DNA of 64,000 nt from PALSA-1296 sp038210275 (GTDB lineage: Bacteria; Bacteroidota; Ignavibacteria; Palsa-1295). Under the pieces are notes generated by a model. The model did no database searches. It saw nothing but the letters and a program-made list of their open reading frames with translations, and had not been told where the DNA came from. The translations under genes and the position numbers were made by a program. The stretch is taken from contig JBBQWV010000003.1 in the NCBI GenBank assembly GCA_038210275.1, positions 1 to 64,000 of the forward strand, read 5' to 3'. Positions 34,346-41,459 of the stretch are shown in pieces (the first letter of the stretch is position 1; each line of letters begins with the position of its first letter).

Positions 34346-34401
34346 TTCTAAGTTCTTAGTGCTTAATTCTTAATTAAAAACTAAGAACTAAGTACTAAGA
34401 A
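34346..34401. repeat. Word-stutter inverted spacer (TTCTTAGT/ACTAAGAA)
   Basis: The gap before cmk consists of ttctaagttcttagtgctt and cttaattctta, then the inverse words aactaagaactaagtactaagaa. It could form a loose hairpin, but is better described as a short word repeated with drift in both directions. Confidence 0.5.
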
Positions 34402-34413
34402 TATCTATAAAAA

Positions 34414-35082
34414 ATGCGACCAAAAGGAATAATCATCGCCATCGACGGACCGACGGCTTCGGGTAAGAGCACGACAGCAAGAGAAGTTGCAAAGAGGCTC
34501 GGTTACAGTCATATAAATACCGGTTCGATGTACCGGGCTTTTGCGATTTATGCTTCCGAGTGGGGAGTAACATCGGCTGATGACAGCCGAATTGCTGAAC
34601 TCTCTCAAAGAGCCTATATTGATTTTGATGAGAATGGAAATATCCTTCTCGAAGGACGCGACGTCACCAAAGATATTCAAGCGCCGGAAATAGCACAGCT
34701 TGCAAGTTCTCTTGCAGTGCTTCCCAAAGTCCGCGAGAAGATGGTTGCATTGCAGCAAGAGATTGGCAAGGATGGTGGTTCAGTCCTCGATGGAAGAGAT
34801 ATTGGGACAGTCGTTTTTCCTGATGCAGAACTAAAAATTTATCTCATCGCAAATGCCCAAACTCGCGCCGTTCGTCGAAAACTGGAATTAGAAACTGCGG
34901 GAAAAGATATGCCTCTTGATAAGCTTATAAAAGAAATCGAAGAGCGGGATAGACGTGATTCTGAGAGAGAACTAAGCCCACTTAGAAAAGCAAGTGATGC
35001 AATAGAACTTGATACGAGCAAATTGAAAGTAGGAGAACAAATTGAGAAAGTAGTGGATCTCGCGAAAAAGTTATTAAAATAA
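34414..35082 (+). CDS. cmk: Cytidylate kinase
   Basis: A 222-residue kinase that phosphorylates CMP and dCMP with ATP. IIIAIDGPTASGKSTTAREVA is the P-loop, INTGSMYRAFAIYA the nucleotide-binding block, LDGRDIGTVVFPDAELKIYL the catalytic core and ERDRRDSERELSPL the lid region with its arginines. Length and all blocks are normal for bacterial Cmk. In many genomes cmk is near ispH or rpsA; here ispH is 1.7 kb downstream. Confidence 0.95.
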   Translation: MRPKGIIIAIDGPTASGKSTTAREVAKRLGYSHINTGSMYRAFAIYASEWGVTSADDSRIAELSQRAYIDFDENGNILLEGRDVTKDIQAPEIAQLASSLAVLPKVREKMVALQQEIGKDGGSVLDGRDIGTVVFPDAELKIYLIANAQTRAVRRKLELETAGKDMPLDKLIKEIEERDRRDSERELSPLRKASDAIELDTSKLKVGEQIEKVVDLAKKLLK

Positions 35083-35199
35083 TCTCAACTAAAAAAGATT
35101 TTTATTGTCTGGTTCTTCTATCCATAAACGATATAGAGACATAAATAACCTCTTACATGTTTTGTGAGAGTCTTTTTCAGAATTAAATCAATTACTACA

Positions 35200-35541
35200 A
35201 TGAATGAATTCGTACTTATATATCGTGGTCATGGGACGGATGGCGGAGCAATGTCACCGGATGCAATGCAGGCACATATGCAGCTTTGGCAGGCATGGTT
35301 TGCAAAACTTGGCGAAGAAGGTCATTTGAAGGACTGGGGAGCACCACTTCAAGGAGCTGGAAAACAAGTCACAAAGGGTGGAGTCATTACTGATGGTCCT
35401 TTCGCCGAAGGCAAGGAAGTTGTCGGAGGCTTTTCCATCATTAAGGCGAAAGATATTGACGAAGCCGCTAAGATTGCTAAAAGCTGCCCGTGCTTTGAGA
35501 CTGGCGGACAGGTGGAAGTTCGTCCGGTTCAGGCTATGTAA
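35200..35541 (+). CDS. YCII-related DGPF protein
   Basis: A 113-residue protein starting MNEFVLIYRGHG at ATG 35200 (a GTG at 35164 would add unrelated residues). The block VITDGPFAEGKEVVGGFSII contains the DGPF tetrad that names the family, followed by EAAKIAKSCPCFETGGQVEVRP. YCII-like folds are small ferredoxin-like dimers; the DGPF group has no proven activity. It lies 6 bases before the sigma factor gene. Pairing of DGPF proteins with ECF42-group sigma factors is an established genomic association, so the two are expected to be one regulatory unit. Confidence 0.88.
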   Translation: MNEFVLIYRGHGTDGGAMSPDAMQAHMQLWQAWFAKLGEEGHLKDWGAPLQGAGKQVTKGGVITDGPFAEGKEVVGGFSIIKAKDIDEAAKIAKSCPCFETGGQVEVRPVQAM

Positions 35542-35547
35542 TATTCA

Positions 35548-36804
35548 ATGAGCGCAGAAGTCAATGAAGTCGTTCAGTATTTATTCCGGCAAGAGTCGGG
35601 TAAGCTTGCGGCTTCATTGGCGCGCGCTTTTGGGTTGCAGAAGATCGGCGTTATCGAAGACATTGTACAAGACACCTTAGTTGCAGCGCTGAATACATGG
35701 TCATTCAGAGGAGTCCCTGAAAATCCGACAGCTTGGCTACATCGCGTTGCTAAAAATAAAGCAATTGATTGGATCCGCCGACGCAATCTCGAATCTCGGA
35801 ATGTGAATGAAGCTCTCTTTGGTATGCGTGCAGCCTCAGATATGTTGAATTTGGAGCAAAATTTTCTTTCATGGGAAATTAGTGATTCTCAGCTTCGAAT
35901 GATGTTCGCCTGCTGCCATCCGGGAATACCGCAAGAATCTCAAATTGCCATTATTCTGAAAACGCTTTGCGGATTTAGTGTTCGTGAAATAGCAAATGCA
36001 TTTCTTGCACAGGAATCAGCAATAGAAAAACGACTTGGACGTGCCAGAAAATATTTCCGTGATTTCTCGGTTGAACTTGAAGTACCTTCACTCGAAGCGA
36101 TCAACGAACGTCTCGAAGCAGTTCTCCGCTCGCTCTATCTTCTTTTTAACGAAGGTTATAAACGCACAGATAGCGACGGACTTTACAATCGCGATCTTTG
36201 CCTGGAAGCTCTGCGTTTGGCACTTATCCTTGCCGATCATCCTGTAGCTAGTTCACCTCAAGCGAAAGCTATTGTAGCATTAATGACATTTCATGCGGCA
36301 AGATTTGATACTCGGACGAATGATAACGGTGAGATTGTTTTATTGCCAGATCAAGACCGTTCAAGTTGGAATCAGGAGCTGATCCGAAATGGTATGTATT
36401 ACTTCGAACAATCCGAGGCTGGCCTTTACACTTCGCAATATCATATTGAAGCAGCAATTCAATCTGTTCATATAGCGGCTCACTCATTTGAAGAAACAGA
36501 CTGGGCAGTTATTTTAGGTTTGTATAAACAACTCTATGCGATTAATCCGAGTCCGATCATTGTAATGCATATGTCTGTATCTGTGTGTAAGGTTCATGGA
36601 CCTGAAGCTGCGATCGAATTATTGTTAGGACACCCACTTACCGATTATTACCTTTACCATGCTATTTTAGGGCATGCTTTTGATATTTCCTGCAGAAGAG
36701 TAGAAGCTGCAGCCGCATTTAAGACTGCATCAGAGATGACGTTAAATTTGCGTGAAAAAGCATTGCTCGAGGAGAGGTTTAGGAAACTCTCAACTATCAG
36801 CTAA
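35548..36804 (+). CDS. ECF sigma factor with C-terminal TPR-like extension (ECF42 type)
   Basis: A 418-residue sigma factor, twice the length of ordinary ECF sigmas. Region 2 is seen in VIEDIVQDTLVAALNTW and NPTAWLHRVAKNKAIDWIRR; region 4 in CGFSVREIANAFLAQESAIEKRLGRARK. From about residue 180 on, the helical extension (LEAVLRSLYLLFNEGY, LCLEALRLALILADH, YHIEAAIQSVHIAAHS) is the conserved C-terminal domain of the ECF42 group. That group has no anti-sigma factor; the extension is thought to control activity. It likely drives its own DGPF neighbour, but the signal is unknown. Confidence 0.9.
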   Translation: MSAEVNEVVQYLFRQESGKLAASLARAFGLQKIGVIEDIVQDTLVAALNTWSFRGVPENPTAWLHRVAKNKAIDWIRRRNLESRNVNEALFGMRAASDMLNLEQNFLSWEISDSQLRMMFACCHPGIPQESQIAIILKTLCGFSVREIANAFLAQESAIEKRLGRARKYFRDFSVELEVPSLEAINERLEAVLRSLYLLFNEGYKRTDSDGLYNRDLCLEALRLALILADHPVASSPQAKAIVALMTFHAARFDTRTNDNGEIVLLPDQDRSSWNQELIRNGMYYFEQSEAGLYTSQYHIEAAIQSVHIAAHSFEETDWAVILGLYKQLYAINPSPIIVMHMSVSVCKVHGPEAAIELLLGHPLTDYYLYHAILGHAFDISCRRVEAAAAFKTASEMTLNLREKALLEERFRKLSTIS

Positions 36805-36824
36805 ATTATATTGTTTACTTTGAC

Positions 36825-37766
36825 GTGAAAGTAACAGTAGATAGAAATTCCGGCTTTTGCTGGGGAGTAGTCCGGGCAGTTGATTTTGCCGAGGAAGAGC
36901 TATCCCATAATGCGAAACTCTATTCATTAGGGGACATCATTCACAATCCTGTTGAGATTGACCGACTGGGACAAGAGGGGCTTGCAACTGTTAAGCACTC
37001 CGATTTTGAGCGTATAGCAGAGGATAATAAAACTTCGAAAACTCCTACTAAAATTCTAATCCGTGCTCATGGCGAGCCTCCTGAGACCTATAGGAAGCTC
37101 CAAGAGCTTGGCATTCAGTATATTGACGCAACCTGCCCCGTTGTCACGAAAGTACAGGAGCGCATCAAGAAATTCTACGATAAAGGCTTTCAAATCGTGA
37201 TCTTTGGCAAGAAAGATCATGCAGAGGTGATCGGTTTGCGAGGAGTGGTGAACGATGAAGCAATTGTCGTAAAAACCGTTGAGGAAGCCATGTCTTACGT
37301 TACACTCGACAAGCCGACGGTTCTCTTTTCGCAGACAACGATGGATAAGCCGACATTCTATGCAATTCGCGATGTCTTAAAGACTCGTATTAAAGACCTC
37401 GTTGTTGCAGCCATGGAAGAAGATGCTCTTGAATTCCATGCGAAGGATACGATCTGTGGTCAGGTTTCCGGAAGAGAGAAGAAATTGCTTGAGTTTGCTG
37501 AGGCGAATGATGCCATTATTTTTGTTGCCGGAAGGACAAGTTCGAACGGTAAAGTTCTCTACGATATTGCGAAAGGAAAGAATCCTAATACATACTTTAT
37601 TGAAGATGAATCTGAATTAAATCCCGATTGGTTTTTAGGTGTAAAAAGTGTCGGGATTACTGGGGCTACATCAACTCCGATGTGGCTAATGGATAGAGTG
37701 CAAGATGCCATATATATTCTTTGCGGCGAGCCCGAAAAAGCCGATCTACTCCCTGTAATTGCTTGA
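36825..37766 (+). CDS. ispH: 4-hydroxy-3-methylbut-2-enyl diphosphate reductase IspH
   Basis: A 313-residue iron-sulfur enzyme, last step of the MEP isoprenoid pathway, releasing IPP and DMAPP. The three cluster cysteines are present: Cys12 in SGFCWGVVRA, Cys104 in DATCPVVTKV, and Cys211 in DTICGQVSGREKKL. AHGEPPETY and KDHAEVIGL (with the proton-donor Glu) are further signatures, and GITGATSTP closes the fold. The start is GTG 36825. The TGA overlaps the TTG of the next ORF. Confidence 0.95.
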   Translation: MKVTVDRNSGFCWGVVRAVDFAEEELSHNAKLYSLGDIIHNPVEIDRLGQEGLATVKHSDFERIAEDNKTSKTPTKILIRAHGEPPETYRKLQELGIQYIDATCPVVTKVQERIKKFYDKGFQIVIFGKKDHAEVIGLRGVVNDEAIVVKTVEEAMSYVTLDKPTVLFSQTTMDKPTFYAIRDVLKTRIKDLVVAAMEEDALEFHAKDTICGQVSGREKKLLEFAEANDAIIFVAGRTSSNGKVLYDIAKGKNPNTYFIEDESELNPDWFLGVKSVGITGATSTPMWLMDRVQDAIYILCGEPEKADLLPVIA

Positions 37767-38845
37767 TAAATAGCAGTATAAAGACTTCCCTTAAAGCTAA
37801 TTATCTTTTTGAATTAGCCTCTGTATCTGTTTCAAAAAATACTGTACTTCAAGAACTCGTTCCGCCAAAACACTTTTCTAAAGCGCGATTTATAAACTAC
37901 ATTCCTGAAGCTGAATACCCATCCCAACGAGAAGCTTTGCATAAAATAACTGACTTCGTTTTAAGTATTAAACCCTTGGGATCACAAGGTTTTTTTAGAA
38001 AATTCATTGACTCAGCACATGAAGGAAAGGGGCTTTATTTGGATGGTGGCTTTGGCGTTGGCAAAACACACTTATTAGCATCAGCTTATCATTCTTTCCA
38101 AGGAAAAAAAGCATATCTTTCATTTCAGGAATTGATGTTTCTTGTTGGTCTCCATAAATTGAGTGGTGTCGTTAGTCTTCTGAAAGATCTCAAGTTACTT
38201 ATCATCGATGAGTTTGAACTTGACGATCCTGCAAATTCTCGCATCAGTACAAATCTTCTCGGACAGCTCTTCGATGCAGGTGTTTCAATCCTTACAAGTT
38301 CTAATACCCCTCCGGGAGCTTTAGGAGAAGGGAAGTTCTCTGTTGAAGATTTTCGGAGAGAGTTAGGTGAGCTTACAAAGCGATTCACCGTAATTTCCAT
38401 TGATGGTGAAGATTATCGGATAACTCATCATTTGGACGAAGGAGCAGGGAGTTCATGGACGTCGAGTCAAGTAGAATTCAATAAACTTGTTGAGTCACTT
38501 AGCATTAAGCCACTGAAAGTAGTGGAGGCAAACTTTGATGAGTTTCTCACAACTCTTGCTAAAGTTCATCCTATGCGAATTCGCAGAGCTTTGTCGGAAA
38601 TTGACGGCGTTATCTTACAAGGTGTTCATCAAATATCTAATCCTCATGAAGCACTTCTTTTCGTATATTTCATTGACAAGGCTTATGACAATAATTTGCT
38701 ACTTATCGTAGAATCAACAATTCAAATAGAAGACATTTTCCAGAAATCTTATTTTACAGGCGGTGATACAAAAAAATACCTTCGGACTATTTCAAGGCTC
38801 AAAGAAATGACAAAGACTGGTTTCGTCCGTCTGGCTGGTAATTAA
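37763..38845 (+). CDS. AFG1/ZapE-like P-loop ATPase
   Basis: About 360 residues. The frame stays open into ispH (from 37721), but the most sensible start is the TTG at 37763, which overlaps the ispH stop (TTGA). KGLYLDGGFGVGKTHLLA is Walker A and LKLLIIDEFELDD Walker B, with the phenylalanine-rich FRKFIDSAHEG region before them and ILTSSNTPPGAL after; this is the AFG1/ZapE family. ZapE contacts FtsZ during constriction in gamma-proteobacteria, and mitochondrial AFG1 helps degrade respiratory subunits. The branch here resembles the longer forms outside Proteobacteria, so a division role should not be assumed. Confidence 0.8.
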   Translation: MINSSIKTSLKANYLFELASVSVSKNTVLQELVPPKHFSKARFINYIPEAEYPSQREALHKITDFVLSIKPLGSQGFFRKFIDSAHEGKGLYLDGGFGVGKTHLLASAYHSFQGKKAYLSFQELMFLVGLHKLSGVVSLLKDLKLLIIDEFELDDPANSRISTNLLGQLFDAGVSILTSSNTPPGALGEGKFSVEDFRRELGELTKRFTVISIDGEDYRITHHLDEGAGSSWTSSQVEFNKLVESLSIKPLKVVEANFDEFLTTLAKVHPMRIRRALSEIDGVILQGVHQISNPHEALLFVYFIDKAYDNNLLLIVESTIQIEDIFQKSYFTGGDTKKYLRTISRLKEMTKTGFVRLAGN

Positions 38846-38979
38846 GGAAATTTTTCTACGCATTCCGTGTTATATGCGGCTCGTAAAAGAGTGAAGACTC
38901 TGCCTTAGGACTTTCATAGTTGTTCGTCCCGGTAGATATCCTTCATAAAATCAATCACTTAGCATTATTATATCAAACT

Positions 38980-39549
38980 ATGGTTAAATTACGCCTTGCC
39001 AAACAGGGACGCAAAAAGCTTCCTATTTATAAGATCGTTGCTGCCGATAGCCGCAACCCACGTGACGGACGATTCATCGAAGCTCTTGGTCAGTACCGTC
39101 CGAAGAACGAAACTGATAAAGTTCAACTCAACGAAGATCGTATTATGTATTGGCTCAATGTTGGTGCACAACCGACTGATACCATGCGCTCGATCCTTTC
39201 GCGTGAAGGCATTTTGCTCAAATGGCATTTGCAGAAAAAGAAAATTGAACCGGCTCGTGCCGAAGAGATCTTCAATACTTGGAAATCTCAGAAAGAAGAG
39301 AATGCTGCGAAGAAGCTGATGAGCAAGTCAGAACTTGCCAAGAAAAAGAAAGCTGATGCAGAAGCTGTAAAAGCTGAAGCTGCAAGAGCAGAGGCTCAAA
39401 AGGCTGCTGATGAAGCAAGCGCTGCTCAAGCCGCAGCCGATGCAGCCGCAGAAGCCGAAGCTGCTGCAACTCCGGTTGCTGAAGCTCCGAGCATTGAAGC
39501 GGAAACGCCTGCTGCCGAGGCTCCAGTTGCAGAAACTCCTGCTGAGTAA
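38980..39549 (+). CDS. rpsP: 30S ribosomal protein S16 with long Ala/Glu-rich tail
   Basis: A 189-residue S16. MVKLRLAKQGRKKLPIYKIV and DSRNPRDGRFIEALGQYRP are the conserved start, and LNVGAQPTDTMRSILSREGI the core. Normal S16 ends near residue 85-90; here a charged helical stretch and then about 70 residues of Ala/Glu/Lys repeats follow (KAEAARAEAQKAADEASAAQ and on), ending in AEAPVAETPAE. Long S16 tails occur in Bacteroidota. The tail would project from the small subunit near S4/S20. A terminator hairpin follows the stop, before rimM. Confidence 0.93.
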   Translation: MVKLRLAKQGRKKLPIYKIVAADSRNPRDGRFIEALGQYRPKNETDKVQLNEDRIMYWLNVGAQPTDTMRSILSREGILLKWHLQKKKIEPARAEEIFNTWKSQKEENAAKKLMSKSELAKKKKADAEAVKAEAARAEAQKAADEASAAQAAADAAAEAEAAATPVAEAPSIEAETPAAEAPVAETPAE

Positions 39550-39573
39550 ATTTAGTATGGTTAGGATATTAAG

Positions 39574-39597
39574 CCCCGAACTTGTTTCGGGGTTTTT
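39574..39597 (+). terminator. Intrinsic terminator between rpsP and rimM
   Basis: Stem ccccgaa (39574-39580) and ttcgggg (39586-39592), loop of 5, then five T bases. It sits only 15 bases upstream of the rimM ATG, so part of the rpsP transcripts should stop before rimM. Confidence 0.85.
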
Positions 39598-39611
39598 CTT
39601 TTTAGAGTATT

Positions 39612-40130
39612 ATGGAAGAAGAAGAACAAATACTGATCGCTATCATCCGCCGTGCTCATGGGCTTAAAGGTGAGGTTCTTGCCGAAGCATATACCTTTGA
39701 TAAAACCCGCTTCAAAAAACTCAAAGGAGTAACCCTAAAATTTCATAAGGGAAATACTCTGCATTATACTATTTCCGGTTCGAGAGTTGTGACGCAAGGT
39801 GTTCTCCTCACATTTGAAGAAGCCAAAGATAGAAATGCTGCCGAAACATTGCGCGGAGCAGAAGTTTATATCAAAATCTCTGAACGTCTTCCACTGGGCG
39901 ATGACCGTGCCTACTACGATGAATTTGTAGGAATGAGCGTCATTGACGACAGCAGCGCCGAAGTACTTGGCACTGTAAAAGAGGTCATGGAAATGACGAA
40001 CGGGGATATGTACGTTCTTACAATGAATGATGGTTCTGAAAAGCTTGTCACTAATGCGGGTGAAGAGATAGTCCGTTTAGATAAAAAGAACCATCAAGTC
40101 CGGGTTAAACTTTTGGAGAATTATAATTAA
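39612..40130 (+). CDS. rimM: Ribosome maturation factor RimM
   Basis: A 172-residue protein needed for 30S head maturation near S19. IIRRAHGLKGEVLAEAYT is the N-terminal RimM motif (G-x-HG-xx-GE type), and DRAYYDEFVGMSVID with KEVMEMTNGDMYVLTMNDG begins the PRC-barrel domain. It follows rpsP as in most bacteria, but trmD and rplS, which usually come next, are absent; a repeat relic and a convergent gene occupy that position. Confidence 0.92.
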   Translation: MEEEEQILIAIIRRAHGLKGEVLAEAYTFDKTRFKKLKGVTLKFHKGNTLHYTISGSRVVTQGVLLTFEEAKDRNAAETLRGAEVYIKISERLPLGDDRAYYDEFVGMSVIDDSSAEVLGTVKEVMEMTNGDMYVLTMNDGSEKLVTNAGEEIVRLDKKNHQVRVKLLENYN

Positions 40131-40149
40131 GGTTACAAAGAGGAAATAC

Positions 40150-40177
40150 GAGATTCTTCGTTTCGCCCAGAATGACT
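40150..40177. repeat. Solo right arm of the long hairpin family
   Basis: gagattcttcgtttcgcccagaatgac matches, with small changes, the right arm of the element at 9930-10034 (gggattcttc...cagaatgac). No left arm is nearby. It lies between the convergent rimM and DUF3098 genes. Confidence 0.5.
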
Positions 40178-40198
40178 TCTATTTTCGGACTATGGATT

Positions 40199-40555
40199 TT
40201 AAAGACTAACGACTTCTGTCTCTTCCGTCCTCAGCAGAATTACTTTCTTCCTATGAGCGCCATACATGATGCCCATTGGGATAACGATGAGATAGCCGAT
40301 AAGAAGCACAATCGGTGATACGTCAAGAGCCATGAAGCCCATTGTTTCGCTTGTACCCATAATGATATAGCCAAGAGTGACTACACCGATTCCGATGAGA
40401 ATAAAGATCATGTTCTTGGATTCGAACGGCATATTGAACGGACGAACTCCTGAAGCACCTTTAACGGTGCGTGTTGTACGCTGACGCTCTGCTGTAGCGT
40501 TTGCTCGGGGACGTTGCTGTTGACGAGGTGCTGTGCTACGGACTGGTTGAGCCAT
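40199..40555 (-). CDS. DUF3098 small membrane protein
   Basis: A 118-residue protein. The first 40 residues are Arg/Gln/Thr-rich and probably disordered (TAPRQQQRPRANATAERQRT). FNMPFESKNMIFILIGIGVV starts the DUF3098 domain, which consists of two membrane helices (IFILIGIGVVTLGYIIMG and PIVLLIGYLIVIPMGIMY) with a short loop. This small family is nearly confined to Bacteroidota and is often located near division or transport genes such as ftsX; its function is unknown. Here it lies just downstream of lolD on the same strand. Confidence 0.82.
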   Translation of the reverse strand: MAQPVRSTAPRQQQRPRANATAERQRTTRTVKGASGVRPFNMPFESKNMIFILIGIGVVTLGYIIMGTSETMGFMALDVSPIVLLIGYLIVIPMGIMYGAHRKKVILLRTEETEVVSL

Positions 40556-40631
40556 GGAATTTCTAATAAGTAAGTTTAAGTGAGTATGTAAACGGAGTAG
40601 GTTTTTCTCTCGTTCCTCATTATCTCTAATA

Positions 40632-41312
40632 CTAATATTCCGTTAAACTTCCTTTTTCCAAGTGAAATCTGCGCTGTGCTTTTTTTGCAAGTTCAGTATT
40701 GTGCGTTGCGATGATGAAGGTCTGATTGAATTTTGCAGCGAGGGATAGCATAAGCTCAAAGAGTTTGTCGCTGTTTTCGTTGTCGAGATTCCCGGTTGGC
40801 TCATCGGCAAGAACGAGTGCGGGTTGCATCATAAATGCTCTCGCCACAGCAACTCGCTGTGCCTCGCCGCCGGATAACTCTGCCGGACGATGTGATTTTC
40901 TTTCGAGTAATCCGACTTCTGCTAATAACTCTTCTGCTCGTATTGTCGCACTTTCAAGTTTCTTACCTGCGATCAATGCCGGCATTCCGATATTTTCTAT
41001 TGCAGTGAATTCAGGAAGCAAGTGATGAAATTGAAAAATAAATCCGATCTTCTTATTTCGGAATGATGCAAGTTCGCTTGAAGTGAGTGTGCTGGTATCT
41101 TCGCCATCAATGACAATCTCGCCGGACGAAGGAATATCCAATGTGCCGATGAGATTCAACAATGTGCTTTTGCCTGAACCGCTCGGTCCGGTAAGTGCAA
41201 CGATCTCGCCGGGTTTCACTTCGAAAGAAATATTGCTGAATACTTCCACTACGCCCGTTCCGCTTGAAGCGTAGCGTTTGCCGAGAGATTTTACTTCTAA
41301 GATGTTATCCAT
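40632..41312 (-). CDS. lolD: Lipoprotein-releasing ABC transporter ATPase LolD
   Basis: A 226-residue ABC ATPase. Walker A GPSGSGKSTLLN, Q-loop FIFQFHHLLPEFTAIENI, signature LSGGEAQRVAVARA, and Walker B LVLADEPTGNLD. The QFHHLLPEFTA stretch is characteristic of LolD rather than FtsE or MacB. It powers extraction of outer-membrane lipoproteins with LolC/E permeases. A matching permease gene lies 147 bases upstream on the same strand, separated by a long hairpin repeat; a second permease gene is at 16543-17814. Confidence 0.9.
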   Translation of the reverse strand: MDNILEVKSLGKRYASSGTGVVEVFSNISFEVKPGEIVALTGPSGSGKSTLLNLIGTLDIPSSGEIVIDGEDTSTLTSSELASFRNKKIGFIFQFHHLLPEFTAIENIGMPALIAGKKLESATIRAEELLAEVGLLERKSHRPAELSGGEAQRVAVARAFMMQPALVLADEPTGNLDNENSDKLFELMLSLAAKFNQTFIIATHNTELAKKAQRRFHLEKGSLTEY

Positions 41313-41327
41313 AAATTATTTATTATT

Positions 41328-41450
41328 GTGTCATTGTGAGGAGGACTTTAGCCCGACGAAGCAACCCCCTCCGGTTGTGGTAGAATTTAAGGTTCTACAA
41401 ACTATTAGGGGATTGCTTCGTCGTTCGCAAGTGAACTCCTCGCAATGACG
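41328..41450. repeat. Long hairpin repeat between the Lol permease and lolD
   Basis: Outer arms gtgtcattgtgaggag and ctcctcgcaatgac; inner arms gacgaagcaacccc and ggggattgcttcgtc. The centre has its own small hairpin gtagaatttaaggttctac, then aaactatta, shared with the element at 9930. It interrupts what would otherwise be a tight permease-ATPase operon and may dampen read-through to lolD. Confidence 0.8.
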
Positions 41451-41459
41451 CATTTAATA

